Assembly: GCA_023375675.1 (NCBI GenBank)
Contig: JALQBC010000056.1
Location: 1 to 64,000 of the forward strand
Length of the DNA: 64,000 nt
Reading direction: 5' to 3'
Origin: Cytospora piceicola
Lineage: Eukaryota; Ascomycota; Sordariomycetes; Diaporthales; Cytosporaceae
Both the position numbers and the translations under genes were made by a program. Under the pieces are notes generated by a model that was not told where the DNA came from, did no database searches, and saw only the letters and a program-made list of their open reading frames with translations. Positions 14,301 through 24,278 of this stretch are shown in pieces. Each line of letters starts with the position of its first letter. Within the stretch, counting starts at the first letter, position 1.

Positions 14301-14584
14301 ATTCGTAATTTAATTAAATAAAATCGTAATTAAATTAATTAAAATTTCTTTTTTTTCTCTTTTTACTTTTATTATATATATATATATTTAAGATATATAC
14401 TTATATATTTATTTTATATATTAAGAATTAACTTATTTACTTAGTTACTTACTTACTTACTTATTTACTTATTAAAGTATTTATATAATATATTACTTAT
14501 ATATATATTTACTTATTTACTTACTTATTTACTTAATATAATATATTAAAATATTATATAGTTAATACTATAGTTTTATTCTTT
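11331..14584. other. AT-rich stretch without intact genes
   Basis: No open frames. A GGTACC-free A/T-rich relic with scattered coding-like periodicity is visible on the plus strand at about 12.23-12.96 kb, but I cannot assign it. Three near-identical short units (CCTTTATATTTTATATCTT-like) sit at about 11.38-11.60 kb. A C-tract lies at 14.07 kb. Two tRNA-like remnants are discussed in the findings (about 13.33-13.42 and 14.15-14.23 kb). Confidence 0.6.
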
Positions 14585-15760
14585 TTAATTTTAGCTTTTT
14601 ATAAGTATTTAAATTGTTTTATTATATTAAGAATAGTAAGTATAATAGCTATAATAGAATATTTACTATAGTAATAATAATATCTATTATATTAAGTTAA
14701 ATATTAAAAAACTACTGATAAGGTTTTATTTGTTTTATTTTTAGCTTTTTATAAATATTTAAATCGTTTTATTATATTAAGAATAGTAAGTATAGTAGCT
14801 ATAATAGAATATATACTATAGTAATATTAATATTTATTATATTAAGTTCGATATTAATAAACTACCGATAAGGTTTTTTTTATTTTCTTTTTAGCTTTTT
14901 ATAAATACTTAAATCGTTTTATTATATTAAGAATAATAGATATAATAGCTATAATAGAATATATACTATAGTAATATTAATATCTATTATATTAAGTTAA
15001 ATATTAATAAACTACCAATAAGGTTTTATTTATTTTATTTTTAGCTTTTTATAGATATTTAAATCGTTTTATTATATTAAGAATAATAGATATAATAGCT
15101 ATAATAGAATATATACTATAGTAATATTAATATTTATTATATTAAGTTAGATATTAAAAAACTACCGATAGGGTTTTATTTATTTTATTTTTAACTTTTT
15201 ATAGATATTTAAATCGTTTTATTATATTAAGAATAGTAAGTATAGTAGCTATAATAGAATATATACTATAGTAATATTAATATTTATTATATTAAGTTAA
15301 ATATTAATAAACTACCGATAAGGTTTTTTTTATTTTCTTTTTAGCTTTTTATAAATACTTAAATCGTTTTATTATATTAAGAATAATAGATATAATAGCT
15401 ATAATAGAATATATACTATAGTAATATTAATATCTATTATATTAAGTTAGATATTAAAAAACTACCGATAGGGTTTTATTTGTTTTATTTTTAGCTTTTT
15501 ATAGATATTTAAATCGTTTTATTATATTAAGAATAGTAAGTATAGTAGCTATAATAGAATATATACTATAGTAATATTAATATCTATTATATTAAGTTAA
15601 ATATTAAAAAACTACCGATACGGTTTTCTTTATTTAACTTTTAGCTTTTTATAGATATTTAAATCGTTTTATTATATTAAGAATAGTAAGTATAGTAGTT
15701 ATAATAAAACTATTAATATAATAAGGTTAATATTTATTTTATTAAATTAGATATAAAAAT
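14585..15760. repeat. Tandem array, exact 150 bp period, about 7.6 copies
   Basis: The landmark TTAGCTTTTTATA (one unit reads TTAACTTTTTATA) begins at 14592 and recurs every 150 bp through 15642, eight times, with no length change between units. Each unit carries AAATCGTTTTATTATATTAAG, a GATAATAATAGCTATAATAGAAT-like segment and a closing ACTACCGATA(A/G)GG. Units differ by point substitutions only. The last unit is truncated near 15720 and fades out. No coding potential; A+T is above 80%. Confidence 0.93.
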
Positions 15761-15960
15761 ATTAAAAATACTCTTTTAAAGCGTTAAATTTATATTATTA
15801 AAATATATTTTATTTATTTAAGTATATTAAGAATTAAACCTTAAATTATTAATTCTATAGTAAATATACTATAGCTTTATTAGTAATAAGCTTCTTATAA
15901 TAGCGGTTAGTATAGTAATATACTTTAATTAATTATAGTTATTATAATAATATATTAAAC

Positions 15961-16270
15961 TATATTAATGAAAAGTAAGGCTGTAAAAAAGGCTAGGGTT
16001 AGGGCTGTAACGGGGGGGGCGGAGGGTGAATCCGTAGGGTTTACCTTAGAGTTTCGAATATCTACCCCTCCTGATAAGATAAAAAATAAATAAAAATAGT
16101 GTTTTATAGCCCTTTTCGTAAGGATTCCGATTTAGGTTAAATTAGTTAATTCGGAGCTAAACTTAGCGTAGAAGGCCGGTTCTAAAACTAAGCCCCCGGG
16201 CTAGCCTATTAAGCGCTACGCTACCGCCTTACCTATAGAGGTTTAATAGAATAAGACCTTATTCTACTAG
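15961..16270. other. GC-richer island with a reversed telomere-like motif
   Basis: Within the AT-rich block this short stretch regains balanced composition. It holds CTAGGGTTAGGG at 15993-16004 (telomere repeat in the orientation opposite to the chromosome end), an 8-base G run at 16012-16019 and a GC-rich AAGCCCCCGGGCTAGCC patch near 16190. I see no open reading frame or convincing RNA gene. It could be an unmutated insertion or an old telomere healing/fusion scar. Confidence 0.45.
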
Positions 16271-16899
16271 ATAATAACTGTTAGAACTATTATAATTAAA
16301 GTATTAACTTTTTATAAAAGAATTATAAATAATTAATAAAAGCTTATATATATATAAGGCTATAAGTAATATAAGTAAATCGATAATATAAAACTATTAT
16401 AAAATAGAAAAGCTATTAATATAAAATAACTATTTAATTAAGTAAGTAGTTAAGCTTACTGCTTTAATAAGATAATAAAACTATTAAGCCGCTTAACTTA
16501 TAAATAAGTAACTATATTAAGCTTAATAATAGCTTTAAACTTAAAGAATAAATATATATAACTTAAACTAAAAGACTATATAATTAATTATATTTCTTTT
16601 TAATATTAGCTTTAATACTTTTAATTACTATAATAACTAACTAAACTAATAAAAAAAATCACTTATTAACTAACTAAAATTAAAACTTTATTAAAAGTAA
16701 TTAAACTTAATTTAGTTTTAGTTAGTTTAGTTAGTTATTAAAGATTAAAAACTAAATTTCTAACTTTAATTATAATTTAAAACTAATTAGTATTAATATA
16801 ATCTTAAAGGTAATAATTTCTATATACTTACCTGCCTTATAAAACAAACATTAACCTTCTTAATAGAAGGTATAGTATATTATAGTAGTTAAGTTACTT

Positions 16900-17438
16900 T
16901 ATTCGATAAGCCTTACTTTAGATCGTCTTAATAGCATTCGACTTTACCTTACTAATAAAGAAGAAGACACGCTAAGAGACATTGATGTACTTATAAGTAC
17001 GAAACAGAAGCATGTCGCCGAAGTCGTTCGGCGCAGGCTAGACAGCCGGACAAGAGGGCTTCTAGAAATTACCAATGACGGCTACATCAACTATCTCCAC
17101 CGCACTGTAAGGGATTGGATTAAACCGACGTGGCCTGAAATTCGTTCTAAATTCGTTCTAAGGCGCCGAACGACTTCGACCCGTCGCTTTCCATCCTCAA
17201 AGCCCTCGTCGTTTACTACTCTGCCGCTGAACCTTGGATTACTTCGAAGCACGGTGATGCCATCACCACAAAGATCTGGATTGTTCTATTCCGGTGCTTC
17301 CGCCTCGCTAGTCAAGATGGAGAGCATCCCAAGAATCTGGAGGTAATGGTCCGGCTACTGGACAGGTTAGACCTCAAATTCACGACAATATGGAACACGT
17401 ACCGCCGAGGCGACCCGGAGACTTCCTCGGGTAGCTAA
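16900..17438 (+). pseudogene. 3' fragment of a NACHT-type NLR gene
   Basis: The plus-strand frame gives about 180 residues with the hallmarks of the region that follows the NACHT ATPase in fungal NLR-like proteins (DUF7791-like): RRRLDSRTRGLLEI, then YINYLHRTVRDWI, then FDPSLSILKALVVYY, ending at TAA 17436-17438. These proteins are usually about 1000 residues, so the N-terminal effector domain and the NACHT P-loop are missing; upstream the sequence merges into the RIP-mutated block at about 16.9 kb. An 11-base tandem duplication, AAATTCGTTCT at 17138-17148 and 17149-17159, shifts the frame; the two halves are in register without the extra copy. Such proteins normally act as intracellular sensors in allorecognition or immunity-like cell death. 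This copy cannot be functional. Confidence 0.8.
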
Positions 17439-17526
17439 GATAAGCGTTTTGTCCTACGACTAGCTATTCCAATCTAACAACTCTATTTTCGGAGACTGTG
17501 CTTAGCTCAGGAATAAATAACATAGT

Positions 17527-19200
17527 CTAACCCTTCCACTCCGCCTCTAGAATCCATAAGTGAGAACCCTCCGGTTGCCATGCTCCCTTAAATATATAGC
17601 GTTCATCCGCCTGTTGGAACAATTTCTCCCACTCAGAAATCTCCCGGTCACCTATATGTTCGTGATTTAGTGAGGATCCTAACCCAAGACTATCGAAATA
17701 TCCAAGAAACGGAGCAACTCACCTGCATTTTGCAATTCTAACATATTCAAATCACTTCCCCTCAACTTCGCCTCCCGATCCCACGGCAACGTACCAGGCC
17801 CCGGCATGATCGAATCATTGATAATAACTTTTGCCCCGGGCTCTAGCACCGGGATCAATGCTCGTAGGATCTTAACACAGTATTTGTCCGGCCAATTATG
17901 GAGAATACTTCGGAAGTAGTATACAGCCCCCCGGACGGGCTGGGGTGTGAGAAAATCGTGCACCATGAAACGTACACGGTCGGCGACTTCGACAGGCTTA
18001 CGGGCATCAGCGTCCTTAACAACGGGTTCATCGAGATCTTGGACGACGAGACGGAGGTTGGGGAAGGCTCGGGCCAGTTCGATAGCAATGAGGCCGTGAG
18101 ATCCGCCGACATCGACCACCGTAGTAGGCATTTTGCATAAGCGGTTATCCTCTTAGGGCTCTGGTCAAGAAAGAATAGATGGTGGCAGAACTCACCTGTT
18201 GCCCCATCGGACAGAGAACCCCAGGGGTAGTTCTCGACGATATATTTTGGTTCTAGGCCGGGCCGGCGGGCAAAGGACCGCATTGCGTTAGCGAAGGACT
18301 TCGCCCTCTCCGGATGATCAGATAGGTAGTCGAACATGGACTTGTCTGTCTGATTCGCAACAGCAAAGCCCTATACAGTAGTCATGGTTATTAGAATGAA
18401 TGACGCCTTACAGATATTAGTAGTAATGTCAACCTCACCGTCTGATTCGGCTCCTCTGACCCGGGCCACTTAGCCACTGCATCACAGAGGTGAAAGGCAG
18501 CATGCCACAGGTCGTCTGTCTTGAAACGCAAGTAGCTGTGAATGGCCTCATCCTCTGCAATCAGACGAGAACAAGCGGAATGTGCGATCACCCCCGGTCG
18601 TGGCTCGCAGAAGATCTTCTGGGTTATGGCATGCCGGACAAGTTTGCTGATGTGTGTTTCGCCTAGTCCGACTGCTGCAGAGAGCTCCCTAATGGTTATC
18701 TCGCTTTCGACAGGAAAGGCTTGCGCAAGATTGAAGCGTGCCACGGCCTGCTGGCTGACAAGATCGTTTTCCTAGTTTTCGTTATCAGCATTATCCCTTT
18801 GTGTCGACAGTATTCGGAGACGCCACGACCGAGACCACTGGGGCAAATGGATATCTGCCGGGGTACACTCTCGTTCTCGTTGTCTAATCAGAGCCCTACC
18901 CTGATGTACTGGGCATATCGCTTGATACTCAACACAAAGTGATAAAATTCCGATACATACACTGAAGCTAGTCAAATGTTCCCTAGGTCCCAGCATCAAT
19001 TGACGAAGCTCCAGGGTGTCGTTAATTACTTCATGGCGCGCTTTCGCGAGATCAGTGTTGGCCTGAGGAACAACGGACACGAGTGGTGCGTCAACTTCAA
19101 ACGACGGATCCGGTAAGTTGTGTGCCGCCAAATAATCGTGCACTTTGGCCGTATTGACGGCAATGCGTTGAGACAATTCGACGATACGTGATGTGGCCAT
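17527..19200 (-). CDS. SAM-dependent O-methyltransferase, complete
   Basis: Five exons, complement(17527..17651, 17723..18151, 18196..18370, 18439..18771, 18961..19200), total 1302 nt and 433 residues, with all frames closing. Exon joins restore family sequence, for example LQNAG-DREISEWEKLF and NQT-GFAVAN. The N-terminal part is a winged-helix dimerisation domain (IRELSAAVGLGETHISKLVRHAI). The catalytic part has the SAM motif I DVGGSHG, the acidic LVVQDLD, the HNWPDKYC segment carrying the likely catalytic histidine, and INDSIMPGPG. It ends in AWQPEGSHLWILEAEW as fungal plant-type O-methyltransferases do. It would methylate a hydroxyl of an aromatic or polyketide-like product in the cytosol. 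Two joins are less sure: the 44-nt intron 18152-18195 is near the lower size limit, and the 189-nt first intron is long. It lies next to the PTH11-like and UstYa genes, so a role in one small biosynthetic cluster is plausible but inferred. Confidence 0.88.
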
Positions 19201-20248
19201 GATGGTGGCTTGGGGGGGGGGGATTCGTAGAGGGCCTAGAAGAAATGGTTTGTGATAGTGTGATGGTTGTGAAGGGAAGCCTAAAATCGAAAGAGGAGAA
19301 CGTCACTCTCCAGCTAATCCTCAGAAACGACGGGCAACAGATTCCATCTTGTAGTACAACAGGGGGGGAGGGGTTCGGGTGATAAAGACGCGTTTATAAG
19401 GCAGCCATGCTCATGTTGGACACAGGTTGCATACATGTTAGGAGTTATCTCCAGGCTGCCTTAGGCTGCCTTGCGCCACTCCATTTGATACGATCTGCAT
19501 ATGAAGGGAATAGCGTGGGCCCGACGCAAGCGGTACGTACGCCTGCTTCTCGGGCATTGCGGCACAGCTGCATTTGTTTCCTAATGCGACTGGCGTATTG
19601 TAACACCCACCCCCGCAATGCGTACCCTGTGATAGCAAGGTGACACTGGGCTCAGGGCGATATCACCTGCCTTTCGAGGACGCCGATCGTGTCCTAGGTA
19701 CCACTCCGAGATGAATGAACGCGGCTTAGTGGCGAGACTACTAGCGTTATACTAAAGTGACCATTACAACATCGCTGATGCATGTACGTAGCTACAGGCT
19801 ACTGTGAGCCTCGCGAAGCCTTTACAGGTCACAGGGATTAAAAATGTTAATTCCTAACGGCGTAAAACGGTTAGCTATCGCGGGCAGATCAGAGCAGGCC
19901 CGTTCTTCTTCACAATAGTCTATATAGGAAGAATGTTACGGTCGGACCTAGAACGATAGCGAGACTGACATTTCATCTCTAGTGTTCCTATCGATAGGCT
20001 ACTTGTCTAGCAAACCAGTGTAGGAATGGTACCGTCCTTTTAGAACGAAAGTATGCTCAAAATCAACATTTTTGATCCCTGTGACCTGTATGTTAATAAG
20101 TAATCATTTAGACGACGCGAATATACATAGATCTAGTTTCTGAGTGTGGCAAGCGTTCATTTAATTTTACTTTTACAGATGGAAAGGCTTTTGAGATAAT
20201 GTCTCTAACCGCTTGCACACACAAGTTGCAGGAGCCACACGCAGTGAT
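19201..20248. other. Intergenic region, no gene seen
   Basis: About 1 kb between the methyltransferase start and the end of the next minus-strand gene. It should contain the methyltransferase promoter. A G-tract is found just upstream of the start codon (19210-19222) and a second G-rich run at 19363-19378. Open frames here are short and overlap on both strands, so I regard them as chance. Confidence 0.55.
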
Positions 20249-21644
20249 TTATTTTGCTTTTCCTCCTGAAGTCTTTTGCAAGATAACCTTGTGCACTACA
20301 ATCGCGTTTGCACCTGGCAACGGCTGATCACGAGCTATCTCAATGCTCGTAAGAGGCATCGCATCGCAGGTATAGGTTTTGTTGCCGAGAATGGACGACG
20401 CGCTCCCTGCATTGGCGGATCGTGCATCTTGCCACTGCGGCATGGTATCATTCTGAGACTGCGTGTCTTTGGACCTTTTGTGTGCGCTGCGTAAGGAGAG
20501 CTTGCTGGCCCAACTCCTGAGGACACGCTCCGGGGATGTTTCGCTGAAGAGTACGGGCAGGGTGGGCAGGCAGCCGCAAATGACGGCGATGGCGCACTCG
20601 AGCTGGGTCCAGTATATGGTGGGTGCGATGAAGACTGCGGAGAGAGGTATCGGTCAATGTCACTGTTGTCCAGAGGTTGCTTTCCAACCTGATAGAGACA
20701 CGAATATTCGGCACTTACAAGTTCTATCTGGATCCGTGCCCTCCAATTTGCCCACCTGCACGAAGAAACCTATACGCGACGCGCTTATACCAATGGTAAA
20801 CGCACCAAGCAGGAAGACAAGACTAAGTGCGATTTTCCTCCGCATCGGCATATGTAGTTTCCTTTCCACTCGGTTAGCAAACCCGTTACAAGATCTAACC
20901 GCGGTACCTGCCTGGGTAGACAGCGGAGGGGATCGTGGGGTCGAATCAACAGAGGGCCTGGTCTCACATACCACACGAGCGGTTGCGGAATAGCCAGGAT
21001 CAACAGATCGATAAGCATATCCGAAATGGCCACGCTGTAATACATAGGGAGCGGGTTGAAGCACTTGGCGTGTGGGTACTTGCCAAAGATGTCCCAGTTG
21101 GCCGCGATAGGGGAGCAGCTAAACAGCTGCCCGAAGAAGAAGCCGATACCCCAGATAGCAACAAGTATCAGCATAATAATTGAAACAGTAGAGAATATCT
21201 TTCCTCGGAAAATCCGTCGATAGAAAATGATGATAGAAGCTTTGGCGCAGGCCAGCGAGGCGATGGACAGGAGCTCACTGGCGAATTCGCACTATAGTAG
21301 GAGTACTGTATTAGGATCTCGTGTGTACACTTTCGCTTTCACTCGTTCAACTATCGCCAGTGTATGTCTCTCACCTGAAACAAAGTAACAAGGAATTCTC
21401 CATAGATCGGCCCATCAGGTCCCATCTGAATGTGGCGACCTAGGTGGCCGTGCGTGGCAGAGATGATGTTGGCCACGCCAACGCCGATGGCGCATACAGC
21501 AGCCGGGATCATAAGAAGATCATCGAGGCCGAAGCTGGCATGTTGTCGAGTGCGGGCGTAGAAGCGTAGACTCACGACCAATAGCGTAGCCGCGGAGAAG
21601 ACGACTGCGATAATGACAATGTTGATGTCTAGAGTCAGGCCCAT
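20249..21644 (-). CDS. PTH11-like seven-helix integral membrane protein
   Basis: Four exons, complement(20249..20634, 20719..20861, 20972..21291, 21375..21644), 1119 nt and 372 residues, introns of 83-110 nt with GTGAGA, GTATGT and GTAAGT donors. The protein shows serial hydrophobic helices: INIVIIAVVFSAATLLVVSL, LDDLLMIPAAVCAIGVGV, ASELLSIASLACAKASIIIFYRRIF, ILVAIWGIGFFFGQLF, then the conserved C-PIAANWD...KC and DLLILAIPQPLVW, KLHMPMRRKIALSLVFLLG, and finally APTIYWTQLECAIAVICGCLP. This order is that of the fungal rhodopsin-like/PTH11-type family; no CFEM domain precedes it. The cytosolic tail of about 100 residues is Ser/Lys-rich. These proteins sit in the plasma membrane and are thought to sense surfaces or small molecules. 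An in-frame extension upstream to 21983 exists but is interrupted by a poly-T tract and looks non-coding, so the start at 21644 is preferred. It faces away from the UstYa gene across a 635-bp shared upstream region. Confidence 0.87.
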
Positions 21645-22279
21645 CGTCGAATCAGGTGGAATAGATGGACAGTTGTGTGAAAGATAGATCAAAGAGCAAT
21701 GGATATTTGAATAGGGTGGTAATACTGACATCGCCTGGAAGACAAAAAAAAAAAAGGAGAAACGAAAAAGAGGAGAAACAAGAATGCCGCCAGGGGAGGT
21801 GATATGGCTGTATGGATGATGGGGGGAGGGCTGCAGGATGCGAGATCCTGGATTGTTCAATTTGGCGTCCACGGGTGGCAAATGCATATCTGCGGCGCAG
21901 ACATAGAGAATCTGTGGCAAAACAACGGTCAGGCCTTGGAATAGGATGAACAGCGAGATAACAGCGTAGCATCTGACATCCACGCATCCCTCATATCATG
22001 CATGGACTCAAAGCTAGAAGAAAAATAGACATTGATTATGCATGCCCTCACCTCGGTGAGTTAGCCCTTCCATTAGGTTTCATTGGGGGCCCAACTGTTC
22101 CTATTGCAGGGCCATGGCTTTTGAAATGAAGAAAAGATAACGAGAGATGGGACAACTTGGGTCCAGTAATTACAGAAATTCGCTCCAAGCTGGTATCCTG
22201 ACTCTCCATTTCTGCAAACCAAGCTACTCACCCATGCAAATTTACATTAGTTCCTCAGTCCTCGAGACCTGCAGAAACA
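21645..22279. promoter_or_regulatory. Divergent intergenic region between PTH11-like and UstYa genes
   Basis: This 635-bp gap separates two genes transcribed outward, so it should carry both promoters. A 12-base A run with purine-rich flanks (about 21745-21775) and a CT-rich stretch are visible. No specific binding site could be assigned. The shared upstream region makes co-regulation of the two genes possible. Confidence 0.5.
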
Positions 22280-23375
22280 ATGGAAAACCCTGAACTCGGT
22301 CATAGCTCGTTAGAATGCGAAAGCGAGTCACTCCCATTTCTGGAGGATACGGAGAGAACGCAGGCACTTGTTGAGACTGCGACCTTCACCATGAAAGCTC
22401 ATACTCCTTGGTGGAAAAGAGCCTTGGTTATCACCCTTACTATCGTCATCAACATCAGTGTGACCCTGATCCTGCTCGAGATACATGCCGATCTCAATAA
22501 TGATGCCTGTGCTCGTGGTGCTTCATCAAGCCTTTACTGCAAGCCTCATCTCACCTCCTCAACTTTCCGCCTCATCGGTCACAGAGCTAACTAATAACCA
22601 TTCAGCCCCCGCCGAGAATGCCATTGAATGGGAATGGCGCCGAATAGACGCGATACCAAACCAGGGGCCTTTCTCGGGAGATCCGTCGGAGGAGATTGAT
22701 GCGGCGTGGGTAGAACTCATGCAGGGAATCAATCTCAAGATCTACCCGGAAGAGATGGAAAAGCTTGGCCAAAACTCGCTTGAGTTCAAGGACAAGTCGG
22801 GCTATGTTGGAGGGCTGTCGGTGTATCATGAATTACACTGTATCGTATGTTGCAAGTTTCTATCATTTTTAGCTTTTCCTGCCAGCTTCCTGAAATGCAG
22901 GTCCAGAGAAAGTTCCTGAGTTTGTTACTGATCAGAGACTCCCCGAAGAAACGTATTCGTCAGTGGTTGTATAAAGATCACTACTTTCCGGACCTTAGCG
23001 ATGCGAGCAAGTCCGAGCAAAACGAGAAGTGGTTCCATGTCGGTATGTTGGCCTCTTCGCACTCTACCAATCCTCAACAGCTACCTATTACCAACAGAAC
23101 CTACATCTAAGCTTCATTCTAATCTGAAAATAACAGTCCACTGTCTTGAACACCTCCGCCAGACCGCCTCCTGCCGCGGTGACATTAGTGTGATCCCGTA
23201 CAAATGGGTGTATTTAAACGACAGTGTTGATCTAGGCTTTATCGGGCCAACACAGGCCGATGCTGAGGCTATGCACCGCTGTATCAACTGGGACCGACTC
23301 CATGCCTGGGCGAAGGAGAGAAGAGTGGACTTGTGGAATTACAGGGAGTTGTTGGTGAATGACTGGGTTGAGTGA
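22280..23375 (+). CDS. UstYa-family (DUF3328) oxidative tailoring protein, copy 1
   Basis: Four exons, 22280..22517, 22606..22844, 22949..23042 and 23137..23375, giving 810 nt and 269 residues. A cytosolic N-terminus of about 50 residues is followed by one membrane helix (WWKRALVITLTIVINISVTLILL). Then come APAENAIEWEW, PFSGDPSEEIDAAWVEL and the first metal-binding-type motif YHELHC, interrupted by an intron immediately after it. The second motif reads VHCLEHLRQTASCRG, slightly departing from the canonical HxxHC. UstYa proteins are type II membrane enzymes that carry out oxidative cyclisation or related steps on fungal ribosomal peptides (ustiloxin, asperipin) and on some other products. It is convergent with a second UstYa gene 81 bp away. 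The exon-intron model closes in frame at TGA 23373-23375. Substrate is unknown. Confidence 0.88.
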
Positions 23376-23456
23376 GCCAACATAATTTCGAGGCATAATG
23401 CAGTAAGAATAAGGTGATTGCAAGCATGAGTGTATATGGTATGTAATTAAGCCCCT

Positions 23457-24278
23457 TTACAATAGCAAATCATGATGCGAAGGCATAGTCAAGTTCTCCC
23501 AAGCCCATATGTCGACCCATTCAGCCAACTGACTGAAATTTCGACACTGCTTCTCAATCCCGAATCCGCTCACCCCTCCATCCCGTACGATAGGCTCCAG
23601 ATTAGTATCTGCATGACACATAATCGATTGGCGCAAGTAATCAATGCAGTGACGAATGTGCGCCGACCTCGTGTGATGCTCTGGGTCCTTAGAGTTATAT
23701 GCAGACCAGTATCCGTTACGGATTGTATCCTGCCCCTCTGATTTTAGCATAAGGATCAAAATATCGCGGCTTATAATTCTCGGGGGAAGACTCACCAGGC
23801 AATGAAGCTGATGGTACACGGATAAACACTTAGGTTCGGGAGATATCTCAGGGTGCTGTATAAAGCCACCACCTCCTAATCGGAGCGAGAGAGTCAGCAA
23901 GTAAACTTGGCTCAAGCAAAGTGCGTACCACCTACGTGGGAAAAGAGAATACCATGGCTCCTGTGATCCGTCCTCAGAAGACACAGCAAAATGCCGTTGG
24001 TATTCGAAGGCCACACGGACGTCTCCCGGGGGCGACAGCCAGTCAGAATGGTCGCCCAGGTAGTGTCTCTCTGTGTATCTTCCCCAGGAGAAGCAGAGGA
24101 TTCCTGAAAGGAGCGTTGTAGTGATCGATAGGAGCAAGAGAGTCATCGTCCAGAAGACTGTGGCTCTGGGTAGGTGTCTCATGGACCTAAACAATGCCCC
24201 TTGTTGCGCTGGGTACGGACTTTTTCGCGTTGAGCTATCCTCCAACACCATTGGAATAGATTCATAGAGATGGCTCAT
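23457..24278 (-). CDS. UstYa-family (DUF3328) oxidative tailoring protein, copy 2
   Basis: Three exons, complement(23457..23729, 23796..23875, 23936..24278), 696 nt and 231 residues. The layout matches copy 1: short cytosolic N-terminus, a membrane helix (ATVFWTMTLLLLSITTTLLSGILCF), then GGGFIQHPEI, the first motif VYHQLHC and the second motif HIRHCIDYLRQSIMC. Both HxxHC-type motifs are intact, which suggests an active metalloenzyme. The 60-nt first intron is optional in frame terms, since the unspliced frame is also open, but splicing shortens the sequence to the family norm. The 3' ends of the two UstYa genes face each other. Pairs of UstYa paralogues are a feature of several known RiPP clusters. 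Copy 2 has only low similarity to copy 1 by eye, so they are probably not a recent duplication. Confidence 0.88.
   Translation of the reverse strand: MSHLYESIPMVLEDSSTRKSPYPAQQGALFRSMRHLPRATVFWTMTLLLLSITTTLLSGILCFSWGRYTERHYLGDHSDWLSPPGDVRVAFEYQRHFAVSSEDGSQEPWYSLFPRRWYALCLSQVYLLTLSLRLGGGGFIQHPEISPEPKCLSVYHQLHCLVSLPPRIISRDILILMLKSEGQDTIRNGYWSAYNSKDPEHHTRSAHIRHCIDYLRQSIMCHADTNLEPIVRDGGVSGFGIEKQCRNFSQLAEWVDIWAWENLTMPSHHDLLL

Larger units (their letters stand above)
133..16900. other. RIP-mutated, AT-rich subtelomeric block
   Basis: Nearly the whole stretch is A/T, with stop codons in all frames and no open frame of meaningful length. Old coding sequence is still recognisable in places (the helicase relic at 5.6-11.3 kb). 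Short CG-containing words survive while C in other contexts is almost gone. This is the pattern left by repeat-induced point mutation of duplicated DNA in ascomycetes. It contains several direct and tandem repeats listed separately. Between 2.6 and 3.8 kb a decayed coding-like stretch on the plus strand is visible (about 3.19-3.48 kb) that I could not assign. The right boundary near 16.90 kb is abrupt: normal base composition starts inside the NLR remnant. Confidence 0.93.

Noticed and set aside
133..16900. CRISPR-like or palindromic arrays in the AT block
   Set aside because: Repeats are long satellites with no spacer variation; eukaryotic context.
17855..18775. Several overlapping frames on both strands across the methyltransferase
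   Set aside because: They read through its introns or run on the opposite strand; the spliced minus-strand model explains the locus.
20448..21064. Arg/His-rich and cysteine-containing minus and plus frames
   Set aside because: Shadows of the spliced PTH11-like gene in other frames.
21645..21983. N-terminal extension of the PTH11-like protein with an apparent signal peptide (MDVRCYAVISLFILF)
   Set aside because: The extension contains a poly-Phe tract from a T run and low-complexity sequence; families of this type start at a hydrophobic helix like the one at 21644.
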